Shown here: positions 1 through 11,610 of the stretch, piece by piece
How the letters are laid out: each line of letters opens with the position of its first letter
Numbering within the stretch: the stretch's first letter is position 1
NCBI GenBank assembly: GCA_922989275.2
Contig: OV277858.1
Span: 7,998,001-8,062,000 of the forward strand
Direction of reading: 5' to 3'
Length of the DNA: 64,000 nt
Origin: Gari tellinella
Taxonomy: Eukaryota; Mollusca; Bivalvia; Cardiida; Psammobiidae
Notes under the pieces: generated by a model
Databases searched by the model: none
What the model saw: only the letters and a program-made list of their open reading frames with translations
What the model was told of the DNA's origin: nothing
Program-made: the position numbers and the translations under genes

Positions 1-428
1 TTTTCAGATAGAATAAACGTATAAGTTTTGTGGCAACTATAACAGGTACATCTTCGCTATACTTTGTAGTAGGTACAACGAGCTTTAATGTATCCTATTT
101 TTATTTTGGTGAAGCCTAGACTTCTTTTATCTTTTATTCATTACTATTTACATATACACAGACAATAACATACATACACACATGAAAACTAACAAATCAG
201 CAAGGTCATGTATGAATAAAGACTATACAATATTTGTGTTGACCTGCTAAATACCGCAAAGCGGTAGTAAGTAAAGGTATTTTAATTGCCGTGATTAATC
301 TTATGATTAGAGTATTCAAGTATAATTAATATTTCTTTATATTAAAGAAACAATACTTGTTGAACTCTTAAAACAAAAGGATTCGTTATTCCTTTATTTG
401 TGTTTCATAAACAAAAACTTTATAAATA

Positions 429-2067
429 TCAGTTTGAAGTGTTCAGTTTTCGCTTAGAAAGTACGATTTGTATATACTGAAACCAACAATAGTTAAAATA
501 ATATTGACGTAAAAAGTAGTCCGTGTGTGTTATCTTATATCCTATTAAAAGTGTTTTAAGATGTTTTATATCACGTTCTATACCACATGTTTTAAACAGT
601 GACACACGTTTTATCCAAAATGGTTGCATTTTTTGAACAGCTGATGAAAATGCATTCATCGTCTTCGACTTCATGACATATTAGACAGTTTGGAGAGTTT
701 TCCATTTTCCACTTGTATCGTTTTGATGTTGATTGGAAAATGTTATTTATTGTTTTATACTTGTATTGTTTGTGTCTATTATCGTAAGTTTTATTAATAA
801 ATTTATATATTTCTAACCATTGTAATTTGTCTTCAAACTTGTCATTCCAGAGCCTATGTGTTATAGGTTCATGAAACTTTTCAGACATAAGCTGTTTATA
901 GATAGTTTTATTGTTGCTTTGTATAACATTTATGTTACGGATATATAAAGATAAAGATGTGTTAACTTTAGTTTTAAAATAATTTTCACTTTGAATTAAT
1001 TAATTCCATCTGTTAGGAAAGCTTTACCAAGTTTTGCAATTTCACTTATCCAGTTTCTTTTATCTAAGAGTGTTTTTCTAATATATACTCCTCTTTCATT
1101 TCCCCTCTTTCGTTAATAATATCATTTATAAAAATCATATTTGAGTTTATCCAGCTTGTTAACACAAGGCATTTATTATTAAATTTAACACATTTATTCC
1201 CCAATATAACTTGGTTTCCGACATCACTAAATGACATAGTGCGTTTCTCTTTGAATCTTATAATGTGTATACATGATTCAAGTTTATTTCTATAAAATTC
1301 AGGAATATTATTTGCATTTATGCTTTTGATACTGTCTGAGTTGTAGTGAAATACCAAACAATTATTCCCAAAAGCTTGGAAATGATATTTTGGTATTAAC
1401 TTCCAGTAAGCGTCGTCATCTGATAACAGCGCTTTTTTCCATTTTGATTTTAATTATAGCAATGTAAGTTTCTAAGTCAATCACTTGATGTCCACCCTCT
1501 GATCTTGTCCCTATTAAAGTTGCTCGCTTTATTTTTTCACGCTTTCCACTCCATAAAAAGTCATATTGTTTATACTGTTTATACTGTTTATTTAATTATA
1601 ATTGTGAGTAACTAAAATACTATAAAATAAATATGTAAATTTTGGTATCAATAGGGTTTTTATTATTTGTATTTTTCCTTCAAAAGTTGAATTCCGCTTA
1701 CGCTAGTTCTCTATATTGTTTTTACAAGTATTTTGTTTCCCAATTTGGCACATAGCACTCCTCTTTATTGTGTCCAAAATATACCCCTAGGGCCTTGGTG
1801 GGACCCTCTGGTCATGTAATATTTCCTTCATTTTCTTTTAGTATTTTTGTTGTCCCAATCCACATTCCTTCCGTTTTGTTTTTATTTAATTCAAGTCCAG
1901 ATTATTTTCCAAATTATTTAATGCTGTTTAAAGCCGAGACGATTACTTGTCTATTTCTTTAGGAATAATGTTGTATCGTCAGCACGCTGGGAGTTTTTAA
2001 GCGATCGATGTTCATTTGTAAGTTTAACCTCAATTCCTAATATGTTATTAGAATTTCTTATATTTAT
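429..2067 (-). pseudogene. Tx1/L1-like LINE remnant, 3' part of ORF2
   Basis: Reading the minus strand from about 2067 gives NILGIEV, then an ADDTTLFL box (the RT active-site strand, preceded by QR instead of the usual QY), then an ALGVYFG-like block written with stops. At 1560-1400 there is a KRATLIGTRSEGGHQVIDLE stretch, at 1357-1064 a 97-codon piece (FYRNKLESC, NKCLVLTSWINSNMIFINDI), and at 888-592 a CLICHEVEDDECIFISC zinc-knuckle piece, followed after a frameshift by IERDIKHLKTLLIGYKI at 560-510. This order is the thumb and C-terminal region of Tx1/L1-group LINEs as I know them. Many stops and frameshifts make it dead, and the 5' part is missing. Confidence 0.75.
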
Positions 2068-2401
2068 ATACTATGCCAAACTTCCAACGCAACACCCCGG
2101 ATATTCCCATTACTTCCAATGTTAAACATGTATTAAGTTAGTCTGATCAATTTTCTAATGTGTGCATATCTTGAAAATATTGTGACTTCTCTCATATTTG
2201 AGTGCAATATATGCTAGGGTAACGTATTTCAAATGACCGTTTCACACAAACGCCCCAACGGCCAGAGTGCAGACATGTCTTTAAATGTTTCTAAGACAAT
2301 GTATTTTAAGAACAAATATGTCTACAAAATTCCCCCCTGGACTATCAGTAGCATAAATTGGGAATTCACACAAATAGACAATACAGGTTTACAAGCACTT
2401 C

Positions 2402-3985
2402 TTAACCCTCATCCGGACCTTGCAAAAACTTCCCGTTTTGAGACTTTTGTGGTCCATTGGACGCCGTTGTGAATTTTGCTATTTTTCCAAATCAAGATGG
2501 GTATTTGTGACATAACTGATGCCGCATTATCAATTAGTGTGTTTATGCTATAGTGTAGTGATAAAACCGAACGTTGCTCTTGCTGTAACCATGACAACCA
2601 AAGACTAAGTAACACCAACGAACTATTTTTTTTGCTGTAAAATCGAATTTTATCTGATAATTTGTGCAGAAAATGTACAGATGGGGAGATGTTGACATAT
2701 GTATCACTTGATATACAGTTTGTTACATTAATGGTTTATCTTTTACAGAACTATGTAAATATTTGGAAGAAAATGGAAAAATATAGTTTTGGTCCAGTGG
2801 ACCCCAAATAATATGTATGCATATTAACATGGGTTACTGTACAACTTTGAGGCACGACTGATCTGAAAACTTTATAAGTGGACATATGTAACCAAAACAG
2901 CTACCCAGGTGACCAATATAGTCAATTTGGTAAGCTTTGTTTCTGCTTCAAATTATTTCATAGCAATACTTATCCAATTTATTGGAGCTGTCACCGTGCA
3001 TGTCTTAGCTCTGTGCCAGATTCATGACGCTGACACTGAGACAGTAGCATGTCAAATATATGTGATAAAACTTAGTATGGTAAACACATTCATTGAAAGT
3101 AACACATACATAACATATCAATTGCTTAACACTATGCATTGAGTACTACTCATAAATGTGTCTGCTTCACATCAACACATGTCTGATGAGCTGCACGATA
3201 GTGTCCTAGACGCAGTAACAGGTGTAACCACGGTTCGTTTTGATCAAAGGTCTACACAAGCTTTTGGTATCACTGTAATGAACTATGATTTGAGGTTTCC
3301 AGCGATCATCATCTATTACATTAATTTTGAGTCATGAATGAATTAACAAGAAAGTGTATCAAATATTAGGTTAAGCCACTGCTGATCAAGCGTTTGTCAT
3401 ACATCCTAATTGGAGCATGTTTGTCTGTTGTATATCTTTCTTCCCCTGTAGCGATATAGTTGAATCTGATATATTGAAAAATGGCAATGAAACATTGAAA
3501 TAGACGCCGACCGACCAGACCTCGTAGGCCAACGTTCAATATGGTCAAGAGCCAAGGTCAATGTCACCAAAATTGGCCCTTGACTGCTATGGAAACTTCC
3601 AGAAAGGACCAAAACCAACAATAATACAGTACACTTATTTGATTCTTGAAATCATTAGCATAATTTGAGGTCAGATATAATTGTATGCATTCCATACAGT
3701 GTGAATCCCTTGGATTCCCGGTTTGCACTCCTGGGTTATAATATCCAAGGGAAATAAATCAATCTCAAGTTGATGAAAGATATAGTTTGAATGTTTATTG
3801 ATATGTGCAATTGAGGAGCAGTATTGTCTGTGATATCTAGTATTCAATAAATGTAATTATTGTAGTTGTAAACAACAAGGAACGACTTTAAAATGGACTA
3901 ATCTTTAGAATTCTCGGGTCCGACTGGACCCGATACGTGTTTTGAAAATAAAATCATATTGACCTATTTAGTACATATTTCACAA
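2402..3985 (+). mobile_element. TTAA-end non-autonomous element, copy 1 (3' end missing)
   Basis: It starts with TTAACCCTCATCCGGACCTT and is collinear with the complete copy at 33228-34974, including GGTCC..GGACC palindromes near 2451, 2793 and 3917. It ends just after the palindrome near 3917-3985, so the right terminal repeat is lost. It has no long reading frame. Ends with TTAA plus CCCT suggest piggyBac or Kolobok mobilisation (inference). Confidence 0.75.
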
Positions 3986-4927
3986 CGACAAGATGTACTC
4001 GATTCAAGGACGAAAACATCTACGTAAAATGAGTCGATAGTAAGTAGAGGCAATGCTTTTGTAGTTAAAGGTTTAAGAGATTCTCAGTTTGACAACGTGT
4101 AGTTTTTGGAAATCTTTTTTAAACTGTTATATTGATTTATAAAACATTACTATTACAATATGTTTACACAACTTTTAAACCTTTCTATCCGAATTTTACT
4201 ATGTGCTCACTCTTACACTATACATCGCCGTTTATTTCAATATTTTTTTTCTGTAGTGTATTCCCTATGTTTATATAAGGCAGTAAGCTTTGCGAGACTT
4301 CAACATGAATACCATACATTCATATACTTATCAGACACCCCGTTGTGGGATGTCTAATCAGGTTCCAAGCTGTTAATAAAATCGACGTTCGTTGCCTAAG
4401 GCGGTGAACGGGTTACACACAAAGTCAGTCAAGTCATAAGAATTATAGAATCAAGCATGGTTTCGGTAAAGACAGCGGATAATATACCTGAGCTTAGCAC
4501 ATGGCTTGGAGCTCTCGGCCAATCAGATGCCTAAAAAACCTGTGAATATATCGTTTATTTCAACAAACCATAGAATAACTAACAAACTGTTCACTTATTC
4601 CAAGCTTCCGTCATCTCAAGGCAATTTGACGTCACAATTCTAAAAACAGCTGAGGTCAGAGGTGAACTGCACACGCTTCATGACGTTATAGTATGTACAG
4701 TGAGACCTAGACTTTAAAGACAATTACTAATGAATTGTGCTTACATATAGAGCTTCAATAAGCGTTATTTATGTTGGTGTTAAAGCATGCTTAATGTCTC
4801 AAACTTATCATTTGAAATAACCTTTCAATTTTAGTAAAATATTACAAACAAAATGACTTTATCGTCTAAAACAGAAATCAGAAACGAATGGTTTTCTTGT
4901 TTTCCTCGAGACCAAGCCAGTGCTAAA
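3986..4927. other. No gene recognised
   Basis: AT-rich sequence without a convincing coding frame or recognised element. It lies downstream of the host gene's last exon. Confidence 0.5.
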
Positions 4928-5028
4928 TAGGTTAGACCATGGTTGCGCGCGAATAAACGACATAGTTCTCGGGGGCTACGCCCCCTCGAACTATATCGTT
5001 TATTCGCTTGCAACCATGGTCTAACCTA
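4928..5028. repeat. Near-perfect 101 bp hairpin
   Basis: TAGGTTAGACCATGGTTGC at the left is the reverse complement of the right end, and pairing continues through GAATAAACGA and the GGGGGC/GCCCCC centre with one small bulge (an extra GCGC on the left arm). No coding content. It could be a solo fold-back MITE. Confidence 0.8.
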
Positions 5029-5117
5029 TACTTAACATTTGTCTGTCCCCGTCGGAAACTCGGTGGGGAATCTATTATCTAGTTTTAGAGCAATCTGTAA
5101 TAGTACATTGTTTGAAA

Positions 5118-6050
5118 TACGAGGAGTGTTGAAATAGTTTTGATACTGGATCAATAACTTCAATATAGTGACTGCAAAATGCATGTGTGATATATCATTT
5201 TAAAGAAAAATTCGTCGCCTACACGATGGTATCATGCACGATAAGATTACATAACCTGATGAGTCACAGCATGAACCTAAATGACCCCTACTCGAGGACA
5301 AGGACCATAGCACTTTTCAGGCATTTCTTTTTGACGTAATAACTTCTAAAAGAATACAATTTCCTGATTTCTTTTGGAAATACATCAGTGTGTGTCTAAA
5401 TGTTATAGTAAATTAAAACTTTTTTTCTATTGAAAGGGTTAACTGTCTAAAATGTCTTTTTTCCCAATCAACATTTCTTATTTTGCTAATGACGAAAGTG
5501 GACATGCTTTTTCAAACGCAATGACAATTGTCTTGATCAGCATTACTGCAATTTGATTTTAAAACATGAAACCATTTTTCAATTGCATCAAATATACCCT
5601 GGTTTGATAATAAAAAATAGTTTTTAGTTTCCTTTACTATTTTACACATAACAGGAGATTAATTTTGTATTATGTTTTCAGTACGTGTTTAAAGTTAGCT
5701 ATATTTTGGATATTTTATGTAATAATAACATTTAAAACTTTGCATAATTGTCTTTTTTGTATTTGACAGAACATTTCATAATCTTATTTAAAACAATAAA
5801 GGCGTAATAATAATTATAGTATCAAATTGTGTTTAGAAAATTAACTAAAATATACACAAACAGGTCCAGTGTCCTCGAGGAGGGGTCATTAAGGTTCATG
5901 TTGGAGCTGGTCGAGTAATGCGATCTTTTCTGAATGATATCACCGTGTTGGCAAAGAATGGATCTTTAAACTAATATATACACATGCATTTTGCACTTAT
6001 AATAATGAAGTTATTAACCCAGTATCAAAACTTTTTGAACTACCCTCGTA
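5118..6050. mobile_element. TA-flanked element with ~190 bp terminal inverted repeats
   Basis: The left end TACGAGGAGTGTTGAAATAG and the reverse complement of the right end, TACGAGGGTAGTTCAAAAAG, begin inverted repeats that can be followed for about 190 bp. The inner limit of each arm is marked by CTCGAGGA next to GACCCCT (near 5285-5300 and 5872-5890). Flanking TA and the TACGAGG start resemble mariner-type ends. The 560 bp core has no long frame, so it is non-autonomous. Confidence 0.7.
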
Positions 6051-6143
6051 TAGTTTGGATATCTATGATTTACATCAAGAAAGCAGAACGACTATTCTTA
6101 GATACAAAATATTAATTAGCAAACTTGAAAAAGCGAGATATAA

Positions 6144-6149
6144 TTTATT
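6144..6149 (-). terminator. Poly(A) signal AATAAA of the host gene
   Basis: A minus-strand AATAAA lies about 73 bases downstream of the exon 6 stop codon, a normal distance. Other AATAAA-like strings overlap the last codons, so the exact cleavage point is uncertain. Confidence 0.55.
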
Positions 6150-6221
6150 CTTCCAAAAAAACTGTAAACCGTATAGATCCACATCGGATAATATATAAGT
6201 GTCAGCGAAAACAATCCAAAA

Positions 6222-6755
6222 TCAATTTTTTTTATTTATGTTGAGCAAATGTAAATAATTATAACAATTTGGGCTTATTCCCGCAAAACTGCAAATCATT
6301 AGATATTTTCCGTCAATGACATGCTTTCTCCATTCAAAGTGAAAAAGGAGTCTATAGAGAATTCCCAGGACCGACTGGTCAAATCTGTGGCAAACATGCC
6401 GTGCATTATTTTTAGAATTACAACTCAAGAATCTTCTAGATTTCTCAAAGGGCTCCATACATCCAAATGACAACGCGCATGCCACCCACGGATAGAGAAA
6501 ATATTTTGTTATCAACTGATTGGCAAAGATGACAAAAAATCCGCCTTGTGCTTCACTCACATTTTCATAAGCGCATGGGGGTTCGTTCAGAAACATAAAC
6601 GTTTGTTTCACAGTAACATGCACAATACTAAACTCTCCAAGTAAAACTATAAGTCCTTGTTGTTTCGCGTCTGCTATCAAATCGTCTATATTGCCAGTCT
6701 TAAATCGAACCGATGCATCTAACCAGAATAAAAATGGGTGTTCCTTGGCAACGGT
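6222..6755 (-). CDS. Host gene exon 6 (last): C-terminal glycosyltransferase-like domain
   Basis: The terminal exon has 177 codons plus TGA. It begins after a CACTTTTCTTGTATTACAG acceptor in phase 0 with TVAKEHPFLFWLDASVRF, where the aspartate-containing block is the likely nucleotide-sugar or metal site (inference). It continues with a conserved-looking middle (LNEPPCAYENVSEAQGGFFV), PWVACALSFGCMEP, and NARHVCHRFDQSVLGILYRL. Paired cysteines and the CHRFDQS block fit DUF1647-like proteins. The reading frame is intact, so decay, if any, is confined to exon 4. A poly(A) signal lies about 73 bases after the stop. Confidence 0.88.
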   Translation of the reverse strand, partial: TVAKEHPFLFWLDASVRFKTGNIDDLIADAKQQGLIVLLGEFSIVHVTVKQTFMFLNEPPCAYENVSEAQGGFFVIFANQLITKYFLYPWVACALSFGCMEPFEKSRRFLSCNSKNNARHVCHRFDQSVLGILYRLLFHFEWRKHVIDGKYLMICSFAGISPNCYNYLHLLNINKKN

Positions 6756-8726
6756 CTGTAATACAAGAAAAGTGTTTATACATATATATAAAAAAATAGT
6801 AAATTGAATATTGCATGCATAAACATAAAAAACAACCGGTTCTCATTTGCCCATCAGGGTTTTAAGGTTGTTGCCGTGTTGTTAAGATTTTAATATAATT
6901 TCTGATTTGCATACTCTGTATTGTGATACCCTTAACATAAAGAACTAATCATGTATACTCACGGAATTTAAAAACTGTGCAAGGTCAACATTTGTTTTAA
7001 ATGTACTCGTTTTCAATATGCTCACGGAAAGACGGTTGATGCAGCTTAATAAAGTGTGTTTATTGTTTTAGTTACAACTTTCATGAAATGTACGTTATTT
7101 TTGCGTGTCAAAAGATGTGTGTCTATGTTGGCATTAATTGGTCATTTGTACGGTACTTTCAACACGTTTCCAATGTACACTGTTTGTTTTGACGTAATGG
7201 CTGTCTGAAAATCTACGTTTACGTTCAATCATTATATTAGAGGCTGGACTGAAGAATAAATGATGTCGCTGGCCGATTTGGCCTTTATCATAACATCATA
7301 TTGTCATTATGGAGACGTATCGACAACTTGGCAATGCTTGCGAGAACCTGCGACCAGGGATACCGCTATTGATACTGCTATTAACGTAACGTTGCCAATA
7401 TACGTATTTTCCCTTTAAACGTGCGTGATCAGTTTCAGTCTTCAGACTTTACGGTTAGAAACATTTGAGGCATTTGTCTAATCAGCCGGAAGACAGTGCT
7501 GAAAAACTTCCGCTAATTATGAATCCGTCCGGGACGTCCTACTGTACGTTACGTTATGACGTCAAATCCGCCATATTGTCTAACAGCATGCAACGTCCTC
7601 CCTACAGATAAAAAACATGGAGAGAATTGACTATCCTGCAGATATTACGCTGAGCACGATTGGGATGCAATTTTATGTCATTTTCGACGTCTACCGAACC
7701 AGCCATTGACGTTGGAACAACATTATTTTGTTTGTTAAAGTTTTAGCCATGGTATTAATAACGTTTCTTAGCAGTTTATTCGACAATGATGCCGTGCTTG
7801 TTTTAATGCAAACGGTGGACACAGGCGTTATTAATTAGGTGTCATGAGATTTGACCCTCAATGACAAAAATGCATAGCAGTACAATTATGAATGGCATCA
7901 CCCATTAATGACTCTTATGGAATGTGATACTGATGTTTAAACTAACACGATAACAAAGTCAATCATTATATTTATATTATTTAGAAAGCTATTCCAAATT
8001 CACAGTTTTTGAATTCCCTTATGATTGTTATCTATAAATTTCTACAAGTTTGATATAAAAAAAAGAAGTACTATATGCTTCTACGAGTAGTTTACCTATC
8101 TAATTGTAGGATTCTATTTGTACCATACTTCTCTCATTGTAGTTTTCAAGGTAAACCATACGGATCTAATTATAGGCTCTTATTAGTACCGTAGGCTAGC
8201 GTGAATACCAAGTATTCGTCTAAATTTAGACAACCATGCATATCTAAGCCTCAATTGGTACCTATATACTTTAATTCAGAATGAGTATAATACTGGTAGT
8301 ACATTGCCTGACTTACTAGGCTTTAGTTAGTCGAATAAATGCACCGTAACGATGATTAGCTTTTATTGGCATACTATCAGAAACTCAACATTGTTTAAAG
8401 TTGATTGTAATAAGTGTCAATTACCATCTGTATTATATAAGTAATAGTTGCATGTTTCAAAAGATGTTTGTATGATTATAGAATTCCGTGTATAGATAGG
8501 TAGTTGTTGCTTTCCGTTGTTTCTTTACCTGCATGGTATAGGTAGTTCATCAAGGTAATCACTTTCTTTATATAAACGAAACAAAACCATTCCTCTTTTA
8601 GAACTCTACATGTATCATTACAGAATTCTGACACATTTTTAATCAGATTAACTAAACGTGTTATTTGTGAATCATAAAAAACTAGGTAAGTTACTTCCTT
8701 CTATAAATATATATAATCTACTGTAC
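6756..8726 (-). other. Host intron 5
   Basis: Bounded by the exon 5 donor and exon 6 acceptor. At 8095-8380 there is a faint repeated pattern (TCTAATTGTAGG or TCTAATTATAGG followed by a GTACC block, roughly 70 bp apart), too diverged to define. Otherwise I see nothing coding. Confidence 0.5.
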
Positions 8727-8831
8727 CTGAATAATGATAGGTTTCCATGCATAGTTTTTCAAATTTCTGACATGTTTAGGATACAACTGGAAAGGAAACT
8801 TTCTGAACTCACAGGAACACAATGCTCTAAT
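8727..8831 (-). CDS. Host gene exon 5: central part of the glycosyltransferase-like domain
   Basis: This exon is exactly 35 codons, phase 0 at both ends, with a TGATATTACAG acceptor and a GTACAG donor. It reads IRALCSCEFRKFPFQLYPKH followed by VRNLKNYAWKPIIIQ. The pattern of a cysteine-containing strand, an F.F..YP.HV block and NYAWKPxII is diagnostic of the same family as exons 4 and 6. It lies about 37 kb downstream of exon 4 and 2 kb upstream of exon 6. A 97 bp hairpin repeat (8917-9013) sits only 86 bp upstream of its acceptor. Confidence 0.88.
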
Positions 8832-8916
8832 CTGTAATATCAAAATGATTCACGAATTGTAACACACTTCTCGTCCTTGTAAAATCATTTAATACGCCTT
8901 ATTAGACAATCTTACA

Positions 8917-9013
8917 AACCATTTTGAACAACAAATTATGTCTACAATCATCATGTAAGTATATTGGGTATATACATGAAGATTGCAGACATAATTTTTT
9001 GTTCAAAATGGTT
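8917..9013. repeat. 97 bp hairpin repeat upstream of exon 5
   Basis: AACCATTTTGAACAACAAAT at the left pairs with ATTTTTTGTTCAAAATGGTT at the right, and pairing continues through ATTATGTCT/AGACATAAT and CATGTA/TACATG to a short loop near 8963-8970. No coding content. It is in host intron 4 close to the exon 5 acceptor. Confidence 0.75.
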
Positions 9014-9854
9014 ATACATGTATGAATATACGATAACCTTTCTATCATGTCGACTTAAAACAAGGCTTATGCATCCCCTAAAAGACGAGTGACAGCTTAA
9101 AGCAAGGCCAGTTTAAAGCAATACAGACTTAATTGAGTTTCCTGTTTTAAGATCACATTGCTTTAAGCAGGCAGTCAGCTACCATAAGTACCATAAATAT
9201 CCAAATAATTAAAAAAATTAAGTGATCGTAATTAAGAGTTTTTACAGTATTTAACTGTGTTGTAACTGTCATATCTTTAAAAGTCTGAACATTGATATTT
9301 GATGTTGAGTCCTATATTTGCGGGAGATTAACACTGAACTTTACAAATATATTTATGGAGCACAAACGGCCTAGCTTCAGAACAAGTGAGGTATCACGTC
9401 ATTTACAAACATTCTCGAATATGTAAAAATGTATTAGACCGGGATCCCTACCGAATTGAACGAGAATGAATTAAGGAGTTTACATAAGAACACAAATGTC
9501 AGTCCTTAACATGCAAGGGATATGATTTATGTTACTCAACATTTAATATGTTAGTCACATGAGAAGGGTTAAATGGTAAATATTTATGTTTAGGGAATAC
9601 TATGACTCTTTTGTAATGTTCAAAAACCATTGTCCTCACTTTTAGTCGAACCATAAGAAAACAATTGTGATATATAATATGTCCGTGATATTTCATGTTT
9701 GTTGCGGCCATTTTGGAAACCATCTTGAATAGCAATGTTGCCCCACAGATTACACGTTTCATAATATACAAATATGTATATACATTTCGGTATACATAAA
9801 CCGTTTTTCTATAGAGGGATTTCAGTTCGTGTCAGATTTAAACATGCTACTCCT
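9014..9854. other. No gene recognised
   Basis: AT-rich intron sequence. At 9098-9175 there are weak AAAGCA/TGCTTT inverted blocks resembling the AAAGCAGG hairpin elements found elsewhere. At 9700-9730 there is a short GCGGCCATTTTGGAAACC block related to the GGCCGCCATTTT repeats. Nothing else was supported. Confidence 0.4.
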
Positions 9855-10360
9855 TTTATTTACTCAAAAGAACTACGCCTTAATAAAACCAACGGATCAA
9901 AGTTGATGGTACCATTTTTAGATTTGGATCTTTTAAGAACTAACGGAATTGTTTCTTCTAAGATTTCCTATAAACGAGATGATTTTGATTTTAGTATTGT
10001 AAATTATCCTCATCTAGATGGTAATGTTCCCCGTTCCACATCTTACGGGGTTTATATTTCACAACTTATTCGCTTTGCTAGGGCCTGTACCTCTGTTTTT
10101 TAGAAATCTTCCTCTCATTAACAAGTATAAATGTAACTTAAAGTATTTTCTGCGGCAAGGTATTACACATCCGGAGTTTTATGATGATGTGATTTACAGA
10201 CTTCGTAAGATTCTTGGACATATACATTTTCAAAACCTATTTGTCAAACGTATTAGATTTTTCCTCATTATGATCCAACTATATTGCTGCGCACTTCACG
10301 TTTGGTTATCGACCAATTTAAAATTGATAACTATCCTTTCCTCTTTGGTTGTGTGACGAC
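9855..10360 (+). pseudogene. Reverse transcriptase C-terminal fragment (Penelope-like type)
   Basis: The plus strand reads IYSKELRLNKTNGSKLMVPF then LDLDLLRTNGIVSSKI, then RDDFDFSIVNYPHLDGNVPR and STSYGVYISQLIRFARA. After a frameshift near 10100 it continues with GITHPEFYDDVIYRLRKI. The FLDL, KxYxKRDDFDF and SYGVYISQLIRFAR order parallels the FLD, YRKPT and arginine-rich segments downstream of the palm in Penelope-like RTs; I recognise it as a family abundant in mollusc and coral genomes. The palm itself is absent. The exact clade is uncertain. Confidence 0.65.
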
Positions 10361-10644
10361 AGACAGGTCTTAGCACTACATGATGATGTTTCTCTAAAGC
10401 CGTCCTTAACCGGGAGAGTTATGTCGCATTTTCGTGCTTTGTTTTTTTCTCTCCCTCTCTGTCGTACCCTGAACCCTTCCATTTCTTACAGTTACTCGTA
10501 ACTACAGACTAGTCGCTTGAGTATAATTTGACCGTTGCCAATCCCATAGTTGGTTATTTTTAATACGGGCTTAAGTGTGTGTTTGGGCGCCCCTAAACCC
10601 AGGTTTAACCCCCAGTGGTTGTTAATGGTTAATTAATTTATAGT

Positions 10645-10870
10645 TAATTATTGATGGCTACTGACCGTACCAAGGCGGGCTCCTATATTCACTTTGCTTT
10701 ATGTTTGTCTTGCGTGTTGTTTTCTATTTAGTGTGTAGATTAAGGAATGGTATTGCGTGTGTGTGTTTGTTGTGGTATGACTGTGTGTGTGTGTTCTGCT
10801 TGAGAGGTGGGTGTATTGTTTGTGTTACGTTTCCTGCTTGAGTCTTTCGTATTTATTTGAATGTTTAATT
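10645..10870 (+). repeat. 3' tail repeat, copy 1 of 3
   Basis: A block starting GGCTACTGACCGTACCAAGG and containing GGCGGGCTCCTATATTCACT, a TATTTAGTGTG motif, TG-rich runs and TTTCCTGCTTGAGTCTTTCG recurs near 30722-30960 and 63243-63442. Here it follows the RT fragment in the same orientation, so it is probably that element's 3' untranslated region. Confidence 0.75.
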
Positions 10871-11018
10871 ATTTCTTATGTTACAATATTCCATGAGGAC
10901 ATTTTTTTTCATTCTATTTGAGTATGTATCATGTAAATAAAATGTAATAAATCATATAAAGTCTATTTTCGTGAAACCCCTAGTCTCTTCCAACACCCCG
11001 CTTGGTGTCATCTCTTTC

Positions 11019-11165
11019 ACTCCTCACTGTCTTCACTCCTCCTTACCTCCTCTCCACTCCTCTTCACTCCTCCTTACCTCCTCTTCACTCCTCCTTACCT
11101 CCTCTTCACTCCTCAATTCCTCATCGTCACTCCTCCCTACCTCCTCTTCACGCATCCGTGCCTCC
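11019..11165. repeat. Pyrimidine-rich minisatellite, ~24 bp unit
   Basis: Imperfect tandem copies of CTTCACTCCTCCTTACCTCC. Small open frames here are by-products of the repeat. Confidence 0.85.
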
Positions 11166-11274
11166 TCGAGCCTCTCTTGTGTCCGTAAGCCGTAGTACCG
11201 AGACTAAAGGACTTATCAGTCGCACTCACTGAACCTTGACCTAACTCGAGTGTGTAGGAGACAGGCGCAGACCA

Positions 11275-11610
11275 TTTTTATTAACTCAGGAGGGTTCTAG
11301 TAGATGTAATGTAGCAATAACGCTATTGGCACCGGATCCTGAAAGTCTGGGAGGGTACCGGAAACAGTCGCCGACCGGCTTAATTGACTCGGGTGGTTGC
11401 AGAAAGGTCAAAATTGGTCATAACTCTATTGACACCGGATCCTGAATGTCTGCGAGGGTGCCGGAAACAGTCGCAGACCCGTGTAAATGACTCGGGAGGG
11501 TTCTTAGATGCCGGAACTATGCATAACTCGTTTGGCACCGAAATCCTGAAAGTCTGCGAGAGTGCCGAAGACAGTCGCATACCGTTGTAATGTTCTCTGA
11601 CGGTTCTGTC
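11275..11610. repeat. Tandem repeat, three ~105 bp units
   Basis: Three units each contain ACTCGGGAGGGTT-like, GGCACCGGATCCTGAA-like, GTCTGCGAGGGTGCCGGAAA-like and CAGTCGCAGACC-like blocks at about 105 bp spacing (ACTC blocks near 11285, 11387, 11491). Local GC content is higher than in the surroundings. Confidence 0.8.

Noticed and set aside
10971..11232. Two overlapping serine/leucine-rich frames
   Set aside because: They are translations of the pyrimidine-rich minisatellite.
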